A DNA stretch of 15,001 bases from Pseudomonadota bacterium (lineage in GTDB: Bacteria > Pseudomonadota > Gammaproteobacteria > Pseudomonadales > Halieaceae), in assembly GCA_030591305.1 (NCBI GenBank), contig JAUVBI010000054.1, forward strand, positions 1-15,001, in the 5' to 3' direction. A model generated the notes under the pieces. The model was not told the origin of the DNA and ran no database searches. It saw only the letters and a program-made list of their open reading frames with translations. This document shows, one piece after another, positions 1-6,773 of the stretch. The translations under genes were made by a program, and so were the position numbers. Every line of letters starts with the position of its first letter. Position 1 is the first letter of the stretch.

Positions 1-158
1 GCCACACCCTCATAGGTCTCCGGGTCGATATTGCGCATTGGGGGAATATGGCTGACAGCCAGAAGTTCAGCCTCTGCCGTAATCACTTCCGAATAGGTAT
101 GGCTCGAGGCAATAAAAAAGCTGGCCAGCCCCATTGATATACACAAAGATAATTTCAT
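1..158 (-). CDS. N-terminus of an exported protein, cut by window edge
   Basis: A minus-strand reading frame runs open from an ATG at 158 to the window edge, giving 52 residues. It begins MKLSLCISMGLASFFIASS, a lysine followed by a hydrophobic stretch, then S-H-T-Y-S-E, which looks like a Sec signal peptide cleaved near residues 18-23. The mature part visible (AELLAVSHIPPMRNIDPETY) is not recognised. I chose the ATG at 158 because it puts the signal peptide at the very N-terminus. In-frame ATGs also exist at 194 and 206, which would add a 12- or 16-residue basic extension. The ATG at 206 overlaps the stop of the upstream small ORF as ATGA, the usual mark of coupled genes. Upstream of 158 there is only a weak Shine-Dalgarno (CAGG). 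That it is exported is fairly likely; its function is unknown. Confidence 0.6.
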   Translation of the reverse strand, partial: MKLSLCISMGLASFFIASSHTYSEVITAEAELLAVSHIPPMRNIDPETYEGV

Positions 159-202
159 AATACCTGGTGTTGTACGATTTAAAGGCCGTAGCATGGCTGG
201 TC

Positions 203-544
203 TCATGGTGATGATAAACCCGAGGGAGCCCAGGAAAGCAAGACTGCAGTCATGAGTCTTCCGTTTAGATCCAGATCAATCGATACAATACTGAAACCGA
301 TACTTAAGAGGTATTTACGCATATCGTTGTAGCTGACTCCCTGCGATGATATTTTAATACTCTGCACCGGCTTTCCCTCCAACACTGCATCGCTCGCATA
401 CTGGTATCGCCTATAGCCTTCATTTTTTTCAAAATTTAGCACAAGTGCACTTTTGCTCTCTGTGAACAACTCGGAATTTGTGTAAATTGACTTTCGGCCT
501 CTGGAGTGAATCGATGCACCAAAGGACTGATCATACATTCGCAC
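203..544 (-). CDS. hypothetical protein, about 111-113 residues
   Basis: This small ORF lies downstream of selB in the same direction. It may begin at GTG 544, which has GAGAG 7 nt upstream, or at ATG 538. The product is not recognised. It has a protein-like composition, with a polar N-terminal third and then alternating hydrophobic stretches (for example LLSIGFSIVSIDLDLNGRL) that suggest beta strands. It has no signal peptide, transmembrane segment or cysteine motif. Support for it being real is its same-strand position after selB and its TGA stop overlapping an in-frame ATG (206) of the exported protein as ATGA. Against it are the alternative start, the absence of a recognised family and a conflicting plus-strand ORF. 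It might be the third gene of a selA-selB transcript or an independent small gene. Confidence 0.45.
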   Translation of the reverse strand: MRMYDQSFGASIHSRGRKSIYTNSELFTESKSALVLNFEKNEGYRRYQYASDAVLEGKPVQSIKISSQGVSYNDMRKYLLSIGFSIVSIDLDLNGRLMTAVLLSWAPSGLSSP

Positions 545-546
545 AG

Positions 547-633
547 TTATACTCTCACTCGAAAAATCTTCAGCAACGTCCGCTCAAGCTTGTCCAGTTC
601 ATCTGGAATACTGGTATAGACGAATACTATCAT
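547..633 (-). CDS. possible 28-residue small ORF between selB and the 113-residue ORF
   Basis: On the minus strand an ATG at 633 opens a 28-codon frame ending in TAA at 547-549. It starts 42 bp after the selB stop and ends 2 bp before the GTG of the next ORF. The peptide begins with a short hydrophobic run (MIVFVYT) followed by a charged, helix-like part (PDELDKLERTLLKIF). A GGAG lies 13 nt upstream of the ATG, which is rather far. It could be a translated leader peptide, the relic of a frameshifted N-terminus of the next ORF, or chance. There is no homology evidence. Confidence 0.2.
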   Translation of the reverse strand: MIVFVYTSIPDELDKLERTLLKIFRVRV

Positions 634-675
634 CTGCTTGAATCATCTCCACTGTATAAATCCATTAAGGGGTAC

Positions 676-2595
676 TTAATCAGAAAGAACGGACAAATGC
701 ACATTGGAAATGACTATGCGCCTATCACCCCGGCGCTGGGTAAAGCCTGTCGTATCGAAATATTCGAGAATTTCAATTGCCAGCTTTCTTCCGGTTCCAA
801 TTCGATTTTTGTAACTAATCACTGTGATGCCTTCCTCGCCTTGTCCCAGTTCGGCAACTAACTGCATATGCTTCAATAAAGTTTTGGGCAGGCCATAGCG
901 ATTGTCGTTAAGCTTATGTACCAGATTTAGTCTGGCTGCTGCCTGAACGGCGGCGCGCGCCTGCTCTAGTGACAGGCCGGAAGACAAAGTAACTTCTGTT
1001 AACAGGGGAATTACCATGCCCCGCTGCTCCAGCACCTCCTCTATTTTGATCCATCCGGCTTTCTCCTCCACAGACAGCAGCGGCTTGTAATGTGCAGATT
1101 TTATCTGCCCACCTTCCAGGCAGAGACTGCCAAAACGTACCAACGCACTTACCACTGCTTTGAACAGGGCCTTCCTGCCAGAGTCGTCATCCGGGCTCGG
1201 GAAAGACCGCTGTAGTTCCAGCAGACCAACCCCAGGCTTCTGTGGATTCTTCTTGTGAAAGTCGTTGACGAGTAAAACTACACGTTCCTGCGCAGCGGCC
1301 CAATCTTCTTTAGCCAGGGCAAACTCTTCGCCGCCGGCCTGGAATCGAACGCTTTCAGACGCTGCAAACAACCTCTCCAACTCATCCGCCCTTATATTCC
1401 AGCTCCTGGTCAGATGATTTACATCCAGCACAGGGGAGCCCGGTTTCAATAACCCCATAAGCCGTTTGTCCGGCGAGGGCAGCTCCATGGCCGCAAGATA
1501 ATCCAATCGGTGCTGCCGAGACTTGCCACTTTGGGGGGCAGACGAATCCAGCACGATACCCCCGCCCAGCGTAATACTCTCACTGTCATCCCTTATAATA
1601 AACCTGTCACCTGCGCAACTGCCAACCGGGCCGCTAAGAATAAGTTGCGCCAAGGCGTCCCCCCCAGGGGCAAGCGGTTTATTTTCAATGCGATTAATAA
1701 AATATAGTCGACAAGCCAGTCGTCGCGTGCCTATGTATATTTTTACCCACGACAGGTGCTTAAGTGCGTAGGGCGCTCTCTGCAGGAGATGCACGCGAGT
1801 ATCCAGATGCCTGCCGCAGTGCAGGCTATCAATAGTGGCCAGGGAGTCTCCCCGATGAATGTCCTGTGCACCCACAATATTCAAAGCACAGCGATCCCCC
1901 ACCTGCCCTTGGGATGCCTCACAATCCTGAACCCTCAGCGAGCGCACACGAACTTTTGTGCCTTGTGGCAAGAGTTCCAGCTCATCGCCTGGAGCAACAA
2001 TACCCGACATTGCAGTACCGGTAACTACAAGCCCAACTCCCTTTATCTGAAATGCCCGGTCTACGGCTAAACGAAAGTTTCCATGTGTGCTGCGCGCCTT
2101 GAAAGCCAAAGCGCGATCATTCAACCAAGCTTGCAACTCAGAGATACCCTGCCCACTTGTATTAGATAGACGAAAAACTGGGGGGGCAGTGTCTGGCAAC
2201 AACGCTTGTAATTCCCGAACCACTTCCTCTACGCGTTCTGAATTTACTCTGTCTATCTTGCTTACTATCAGGACAAACTCGGAAATGCCAAGTAGCCGCA
2301 TCACATCCAGATGCTCCAGAGTCTGTGGCATAGGTCCATCGTCTGCAGCTACTATCAGCATACCCAAGTCTATACCACACACACCCGCTATCATTGTATT
2401 GATAAAGCGGCTGTGTCCGGGCACATCGATAAAGCCCAGGGTCACTTCGTCATTAATCTGGCGGTAGGCAAAACCCAGGTCAATTGTCAGCCCGCGACGT
2501 TTCTCTTCGGCCAAGCGGTCGGTGTCTACTCCGGTGAGGCGCTTGATCAACGAGGTCTTGCCGTGATCTACATGGCCCGCAGTGGCAACAATCAA
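676..2595 (-). CDS. selB: selenocysteine-specific translation elongation factor SelB
   Basis: SelB is a GTPase that carries selenocysteinyl-tRNA(Sec) to the ribosome and binds the SECIS hairpin of the mRNA, so that a UGA is read as Sec. The 639-residue product shows the translation-GTPase motifs in order: the P-loop GHVDHGKT at residues 7-14, a switch region RGLTIDLGF at 34-42, DVPGH at 57-61 and SKID at 112-115. Beta-barrel domains follow. The C-terminal part is of the winged-helix type that binds SECIS RNA, ending in a recognisable IGTGRKLAIEILEYFD segment. Length is close to E. coli SelB (about 614). The start is TTG at 2595, because the protein then begins MIVATAGHVDHGK as the family does. 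AGGAG (2606-2610) lies 10 nt upstream. The start overlaps the selA stop as TTGA, implying translational coupling. Confidence 0.97.
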   Translation of the reverse strand: MIVATAGHVDHGKTSLIKRLTGVDTDRLAEEKRRGLTIDLGFAYRQINDEVTLGFIDVPGHSRFINTMIAGVCGIDLGMLIVAADDGPMPQTLEHLDVMRLLGISEFVLIVSKIDRVNSERVEEVVRELQALLPDTAPPVFRLSNTSGQGISELQAWLNDRALAFKARSTHGNFRLAVDRAFQIKGVGLVVTGTAMSGIVAPGDELELLPQGTKVRVRSLRVQDCEASQGQVGDRCALNIVGAQDIHRGDSLATIDSLHCGRHLDTRVHLLQRAPYALKHLSWVKIYIGTRRLACRLYFINRIENKPLAPGGDALAQLILSGPVGSCAGDRFIIRDDSESITLGGGIVLDSSAPQSGKSRQHRLDYLAAMELPSPDKRLMGLLKPGSPVLDVNHLTRSWNIRADELERLFAASESVRFQAGGEEFALAKEDWAAAQERVVLLVNDFHKKNPQKPGVGLLELQRSFPSPDDDSGRKALFKAVVSALVRFGSLCLEGGQIKSAHYKPLLSVEEKAGWIKIEEVLEQRGMVIPLLTEVTLSSGLSLEQARAAVQAAARLNLVHKLNDNRYGLPKTLLKHMQLVAELGQGEEGITVISYKNRIGTGRKLAIEILEYFDTTGFTQRRGDRRIVISNVHLSVLSD

Positions 2596-4007
2596 GTTAG
2601 CGCGGCTCCTAACGCCGGTAATTGATTGAGAAACACGCTCTCGTCCTCAAGGCAGCGAAGATCAAAAATCAGGGCGCCATTATTAATACGGCCAAGTACT
2701 GGCAGAGGCAGCACCCTGAAGGCCTTTGCCAGCGCACGCAATCTCGCATCGCCCTCAAGCGTGGGCTTAATGTGCAAGCACAACGTGGGAATGCTTTCTT
2801 CCGGCATGGCACCGCTGCCAATCTGGCTAAAACCCTTTGCCACTTGCACCGTGTATTCGGGCGTCAAGGTTTCCTGAAGAGGAGTCAGCAGCCTGTTCGC
2901 CTGCTGCTCCAACACATCAACAGAGCGTGTTAGCTGCCTCAATGCGGGAATATTTTGTACCAGAGTATCTGGATTTCGGTATAGCCCGAGAACCGACGCC
3001 AGGGCTGCAAGCGTCATTTTATCCAATCGCAATGCACGCTTTAAGGGGTTTTGCTTTATCTGCTCGATCAAATCCCGCCTGCCCGCGATCACACCCGCCT
3101 GGGGACCACCCAGTAGCTTGTCACCGCTAAAGGTAACAATGTCTGCTCCGCCGGAGATGGCATCGGCAACAGTCGGCTCATTGGGTAAGCCCAGAGCAGA
3201 GAAATCTACCAGGCTGCCGCTGCCCAAATCGATAACGAATGGCAACCGATGTGCACTGGCAAGCCCGGCGAGCTCAGTCTCAGCTACCGCTGTGGTAAAA
3301 CCTTCAATTCGATAGTTGCTGGTGTGTACTTTCATGAGCAACGCAGTGTTGGAATTTATTGCCGCCTTATAGTCCCGTAGGTGAGTACGATTGGTTGCAC
3401 CCACTTCCACCAAGGTACAACCGGAGCGCTGCATGACCTCGGGAATACGGAAGGACCCGCCAATCTCCACTAACTCTCCCCGAGAGACAGGTACCTCTTT
3501 AGCCAGGGCCAGAGTATTAAGCACCAGTAACACAGCGGCGGCATTGTTATTAACCGCCGTGGCCGCTTCTGCACCGGTAAGTTCGCAGATCAATGCCTCT
3601 ATATGGCTCTCGCGATCACCGCGCTTTCCGGTTTCCAGATTGAATTCCAGGTTCGATGGCTGAGTGGCCGCTGCAACCACTGCCTCAACTGCCTTTTTTG
3701 GCAGGCTGGCCCTTCCCAAATTTGTGTGCAGCACGGTGCCGGTCAGGTTTAGTACGGGCCGAAGGCTGGGTCTGTTGGCCTCCTCCAGCTTTGCAACCAC
3801 GGCAGACTTGATACTGTCGATCTCTATGCCAACATTTTCTCCGTTTTGCAGGCCTAGCCGCAGAGAATCCAGCTCCCGTCGAAATGCATTTGAAACCTGC
3901 TTATGCCCCCAGCGTCCAAGCAACTCGGATGACCGCTTTAAGAGAGTGTCGATACCGGGCAACTGCCTGTAGATATCACCGCCCGAGGATTGCGTATTAT
4001 TTGTCAT
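2592..4007 (-). CDS. selA: L-seryl-tRNA(Sec) selenium transferase SelA
   Basis: SelA is a PLP enzyme that converts seryl-tRNA(Sec) to selenocysteinyl-tRNA(Sec) using selenophosphate; it is a homodecamer in bacteria. From ATG 4007 the protein is 471 residues, close to E. coli SelA (463). It begins MTNNTQSSGGDIYRQLPGID, where IYRQLP is typical of the family N-terminus. The block VLNLTGTVLHTNLGRA (85-100) and the PLP-lysine block SGDKLLGGPQAG (294-305, K297) are clear. A longer frame to a TTG at 4055 exists, but the added 16 residues are not family-like. selA is the first gene of the minus-strand transcript and is followed without a gap by selB. It diverges from the selenoprotein gene at 4074, so the 66-bp region between them probably holds both promoters. 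Confidence 0.97.
   Translation of the reverse strand: MTNNTQSSGGDIYRQLPGIDTLLKRSSELLGRWGHKQVSNAFRRELDSLRLGLQNGENVGIEIDSIKSAVVAKLEEANRPSLRPVLNLTGTVLHTNLGRASLPKKAVEAVVAAATQPSNLEFNLETGKRGDRESHIEALICELTGAEAATAVNNNAAAVLLVLNTLALAKEVPVSRGELVEIGGSFRIPEVMQRSGCTLVEVGATNRTHLRDYKAAINSNTALLMKVHTSNYRIEGFTTAVAETELAGLASAHRLPFVIDLGSGSLVDFSALGLPNEPTVADAISGGADIVTFSGDKLLGGPQAGVIAGRRDLIEQIKQNPLKRALRLDKMTLAALASVLGLYRNPDTLVQNIPALRQLTRSVDVLEQQANRLLTPLQETLTPEYTVQVAKGFSQIGSGAMPEESIPTLCLHIKPTLEGDARLRALAKAFRVLPLPVLGRINNGALIFDLRCLEDESVFLNQLPALGAALT
2606..2610 (-). promoter_or_regulatory. Shine-Dalgarno deciding the TTG start of selB
   Basis: AGGAG on the minus strand lies inside the 3' end of selA, 10 nt before the TTG at 2595. 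It supports initiation at the rare TTG codon, together with the TTGA stop/start overlap. Confidence 0.5.
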
Positions 4008-4073
4008 ATAGGTATGGTGACGGTTGCTAACAACAGATGCAACTTTCAGCCCCAACGCACATAGAGCTCACGA
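4008..4073. promoter_or_regulatory. divergent intergenic region between selA and the selenoprotein gene
   Basis: These 66 bp separate the ATG of selA from the ATG of the AhpD-like selenoprotein and must hold regulatory signals for both unless the promoters lie inside genes. No strong -35/-10 pair stands out in either direction. An imperfect palindrome, GTTGCTAACAAC at 4023-4034, and a wider GTTGC...GCAAC inverted repeat (4023-4027 with 4039-4043) are the only visible symmetric elements, and could be an operator. That is only an inference. Confidence 0.35.
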
Positions 4074-5294
4074 ATGGCGCATTACGACTCAACCTACGGT
4101 AGCAGCCCCTTCCCAATCCGACAGGGCCTGGCCAACGCCCACAAGGTGTACTGGCAAGCGCTGGCGGCACCGGGCAATTGGTTTAACGGTACACAGCGCG
4201 TGGCCATTGCCTGTGAGGTTCGCAACGCCCTGAACTGCCCCTTTTGTGAGCAGCGTAAAAATGCGTTGTCACCCTATACACTGCAGGGCGAGCACCTTAA
4301 AGGTGATGTACTAAGCGATGAAGTGGTAGATGCCGTCCATCGCGTGGTCACCGATCAATCCCGTATTACCAAAAATTATATTAATGACAACACCAAACTC
4401 GGCTTTAGTGAAGAGCAGTATGTAGAACTGGTTGGCATTGTGGTGAATGTATTTAGCATTGACGAATTTCACCGCGCTCTGGGTTTGCCGCTTGAGCCTT
4501 TGCCAGAGCCGATAACAGGCAAACCCGATCATTACCGCCCCGCACTTACAGAACACCATACCGCTTATGTTGCCATGATACCGCCCGAAGGCGCGGTGGA
4601 CGATGAGGCCGACCTGTGGGAGCCGGCAAAAACCGCAAACGTACTGCGGGCCCTCAGCCTGGTGCCCAGCGCCGTACGCGAGTGGATGGGTATAGCAGAT
4701 GAGCAGTATCTTTCCGGCGAGGCAATGATGAATTTCAGTGGCCCCAATGGCCGGGCCATAAATCGCATGCAGATAGAATTGGTGGCAGGGAGGGTCTCGT
4801 CCATCAACGAGTGCTTTTACTGAACTACCTCACATGCCTCGATGCTCAGTCTGAGTGCCGAACTTTCCGATGCCACTGTCAATCTGCAGATGATTAACGG
4901 TGACGAAGCCGCTACCGAGGGCGATGTTGCCCACGCCAAAGTACTGATGAAATTTGCCGAAACCTTCGCCCTGCGCGATGAGAAAAACCTGGCAGATGCC
5001 CGTGCAAAACTACTGGATGAAGCGGGGCCGGAAGTGTTGGTAGATGCCGCCGCTGTGGCTGCCAATTTTCAGCGCATGGTGCGTATTGCCGACAGCACCG
5101 GCATTCCACTGGATACACGCAGTGCGGCGATGAGCGTGGATATTCGCAAAGAGCTCGACCTACAGCGCTTTGGCTCTTCTCAAAATACACCCCCCACCAG
5201 CCTGAAGATCAAATTACTGAGCTATATTGCCAGACCCATGGCTAAAATTATGCTAAAGCGTATGGAAGCCAAGGCGCAAAAAGACAAGAGCTGA
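4074..5294 (+). CDS. AhpD-like selenoprotein read through an in-frame TGA (Sec)
   Basis: Two ORFs in the same frame, 4074-4823 (249 residues) and the frame continuing after it to TGA 5292, are separated only by the TGA at 4821-4823. Read as selenocysteine, the gene gives one 406-residue protein. The sequence around the TGA is E-C-F-Y-U-T-T-S-H-A, which matches the CxxC-xxx-H active site of AhpD/carboxymuconolactone decarboxylase-like peroxidases with Sec replacing the second Cys (C247, U250, H254). Glu235 lies 15 residues before U250, the spacing of the catalytic Glu in AhpD (E118 and C133 in M. tuberculosis). The N-terminal half repeats a similar pattern (RVAIACEVRNALNCPFC, C55-P-F-C58) but lacks the His and Glu at these spacings, so it looks like a degenerate second AhpD unit. 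The probable role is a cytoplasmic thiol/selenol peroxidase or disulfide reductase; the substrate is unknown. The start is the first ATG after an in-frame TAG at 4062. Adjacent selA and selB support Sec decoding. A standard gene caller would report two truncated genes. Confidence 0.88.
4821..4823 (+). other. UGA selenocysteine codon (Sec250)
   Basis: This TGA interrupts an otherwise continuous frame precisely at the second redox position of a CxxC motif, giving C-F-Y-U. Conserved-looking sequence continues immediately after it (TTSHASMLS), including the His expected four residues later. Termination here would remove the catalytic His and the rest of the domain. Confidence 0.88.
4839..4861 (+). 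promoter_or_regulatory. bacterial SECIS hairpin
   Basis: In the mRNA, 4839-4848 (TCGATGCTCA) pairs with 4852-4861 (TGAGTGCCGA): nine of ten positions pair, including two G-U wobbles, with one A/C mismatch. The apical loop is GTC (4849-4851). The loop G is 26 nt after the UGA. Published descriptions of bacterial SECIS elements require a short stem-loop with a G at the start of the loop roughly 16-37 nt after UGA, and this fits. It would be bound by the SelB C-terminal domain. Assigned by hand folding, without an energy calculation. Confidence 0.75.
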
Positions 5295-5315
5295 GTCACT
5301 GGACAGCGCGTCAGA

Positions 5316-6764
5316 TTAGCCACCAGAACTCTTTCGCGTCTGCCGTGCCACCCACCAGGCCAGAATTTTATCCACCAGGCCTGCACCCGTAGAACCGGAC
5401 TCAGCCGATAAATCCAACTCACTGCCCCCGGCCCGATACTGTTCGGCATACATTTCCAGCACCTTCTTTTTCACCATACCGCGTAGAGGAACATGGGCCA
5501 GCATGCCATAAGTGGCGGCACCACCCTGCCCCGCCAATTCCGGGTTGGCCTTAACCGTCTCAACTGCCGTATTCAGGTCAGCAAGGTACTGGTCAACTAC
5601 CTTCAAATGCTGTGCGGTTACCATGGCATGCAGCCCCGAGGGAAACTGGTTTCGGTTTACCTGCCAGCCCATGGCATCCATCTGGTCTCCCACCGCAAAG
5701 ATATTCACATCCGGGCTGATGGATTTATAGGCAAACAACGGCCCCACAGGCTTGCCCATTACCTCGAGCTCGGGAATTTTTTCCACACCCGCTTTCAGTC
5801 GTTTTACCGCTTCTATGGTATCCCTCGCCAACGTGCGGTAACCCGCTTTGCCAAAATACTGTAATACACCCCAGGCCGCGGCGTAGGCACCACCGGGCCG
5901 TGTCCCCAATAATGCTGAAGAGGCAAACACACCGCCGGGCCAGTCCTGATAGACAAACATCTGGTATTTCAGGTAGTCCAGATTTCGGTAGGTGATGGTC
6001 GAAGCCCCCTTGGCAGCGTAACCAAATTTGTGGATATCGGCGGAAATAGACGTCACGCCCGGTACACGGTAGTCCCAAAGAGGCAACTCCTCACCGTTCA
6101 TCTCCATGAAAGGAAGAATAAAACCACCCACACAGGCATCCACATGCAGCGGAATTTTATGCTTCTGGGCAAGCTCACCCATGGCGGCAATGGGGTCGAT
6201 AGTACCGTGTGGATACTCCGGTGCGCTGCCCAAAATCATCACCGTGTTACGGTTGATCATACGCTTGAGTTTTTTCAGGTTGGGCGTGAGGTCTTCCAAC
6301 AGGGGAACCAGGCGAATTTTTACGCCAAAATATTCCGAGGCCTTAAACCAGGCAACGTGGGCCGTCTCGGGAATAATCATTTCTGGATATTTAACCCGGC
6401 GCTTGTCTGCCGCCAGATCTCGATAGGTTTTAACCGCCATTAAACAACTTTCTGTACCGCCGGAAGTCACCACACCACACACGTTTTCTGTGCCATTCAA
6501 AATATCGGCGGTAGCGCTTATGATCTCGGTTTCAAAGCGCTTGAGGCTCTTGAATGCTGTGGGGTTGAGCCCGTTTTCGCAGGCAAACTTGTGGTAGGAC
6601 TCCTTCAAAAAGGCCGAGTGGTCTTCGTCCAGATAATAGACGAGACTCCACACACGGCCGTCTTTGTAATTTGGATCGTGCTCTTTGAAGGCATCCAGTT
6701 GCCGGACAACTTCCGGGCCGCTCTGCCCGATATCTGGCATGGGCTTATGCAGTGGCTTATCCAT
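5316..6764 (-). CDS. sphingosine-1-phosphate lyase-like PLP-dependent enzyme
   Basis: This is a group II PLP decarboxylase fold protein of 482 residues. SGGTES (101-106) is the phosphate-binding region, H136 in AHVAWFKA is the ring-stacking His, HVDACVGGF (207-215) carries the PLP-nitrogen Asp209, and SADIHKFGYAAKG (241-253) carries the Schiff-base Lys246. The HKFGYAAKG block is most like sphingosine-1-phosphate lyases, which split long-chain base phosphates into phosphoethanolamine and an aldehyde. Unlike the eukaryotic enzyme it has no N-terminal membrane anchor. The C-terminal tail after about residue 440 is low-complexity followed by a W-rich amphipathic stretch. It is the last gene of the minus-strand operon, starting 9 bp after the DUF819 gene. 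GAGGA (6771-6775) lies 6 nt before ATG and overlaps the upstream stop. The substrate may be another phosphorylated amino alcohol or an amino acid. Confidence 0.85.
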   Translation of the reverse strand: MDKPLHKPMPDIGQSGPEVVRQLDAFKEHDPNYKDGRVWSLVYYLDEDHSAFLKESYHKFACENGLNPTAFKSLKRFETEIISATADILNGTENVCGVVTSGGTESCLMAVKTYRDLAADKRRVKYPEMIIPETAHVAWFKASEYFGVKIRLVPLLEDLTPNLKKLKRMINRNTVMILGSAPEYPHGTIDPIAAMGELAQKHKIPLHVDACVGGFILPFMEMNGEELPLWDYRVPGVTSISADIHKFGYAAKGASTITYRNLDYLKYQMFVYQDWPGGVFASSALLGTRPGGAYAAAWGVLQYFGKAGYRTLARDTIEAVKRLKAGVEKIPELEVMGKPVGPLFAYKSISPDVNIFAVGDQMDAMGWQVNRNQFPSGLHAMVTAQHLKVVDQYLADLNTAVETVKANPELAGQGGAATYGMLAHVPLRGMVKKKVLEMYAEQYRAGGSELDLSAESGSTGAGLVDKILAWWVARQTRKSSGG

Positions 6765-6773
6765 ATAAAATCC

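Noticed and set aside
545..675. Possible tRNA-Sec (selC) near selAB
   Set aside because: I looked for the T-loop pattern GGTTCGA, long acceptor pairing and a TCA anticodon in this gap and in 4008-4073 and found none. selC must be elsewhere.
664..680. Perfect inverted repeat ATTAAG / CTTAAT overlapping the selB stop, as a terminator
   Set aside because: Only 6 bp and AT-rich, with no T-run after it on the minus strand, so it is too weak to call an intrinsic terminator.
478..861. Plus-strand ORF of 127 codons
   Set aside because: It lies antisense to the C-terminal winged-helix end of SelB, whose family sequence is clear, and overlaps the minus-strand small ORFs. The protein shows no recognisable motif.
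4008..4055. Longer SelA starting at TTG 4055
   Set aside because: The 16 extra residues are not like SelA N-termini and would occupy most of the divergent control region; ATG 4007 gives the normal length.
4821..4823. TGA as a sequencing error or nonsense mutation in a pseudogene
   Set aside because: The stop falls exactly at the second position of a CxxC active site, a correctly spaced hairpin follows, both flanking parts are intact and selA/selB are adjacent. A single-base error (TGC or TGT) cannot be fully excluded without reads.
4842..5294. Separate gene starting at ATG 4842
   Set aside because: It is in the same frame as the upstream ORF, the ATG lies within the SECIS-like hairpin without a Shine-Dalgarno, and it would lack the redox Cys/Sec and His of the domain.
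5725..6078. ORFs antisense or out of frame within the lyase and the quinoprotein genes (for example 5725-6078, 9340-9687, 12469-13008)
   Set aside because: They overlap completely genes with clear family motifs, have no recognisable content and are typical shadow frames of GC-moderate coding DNA.
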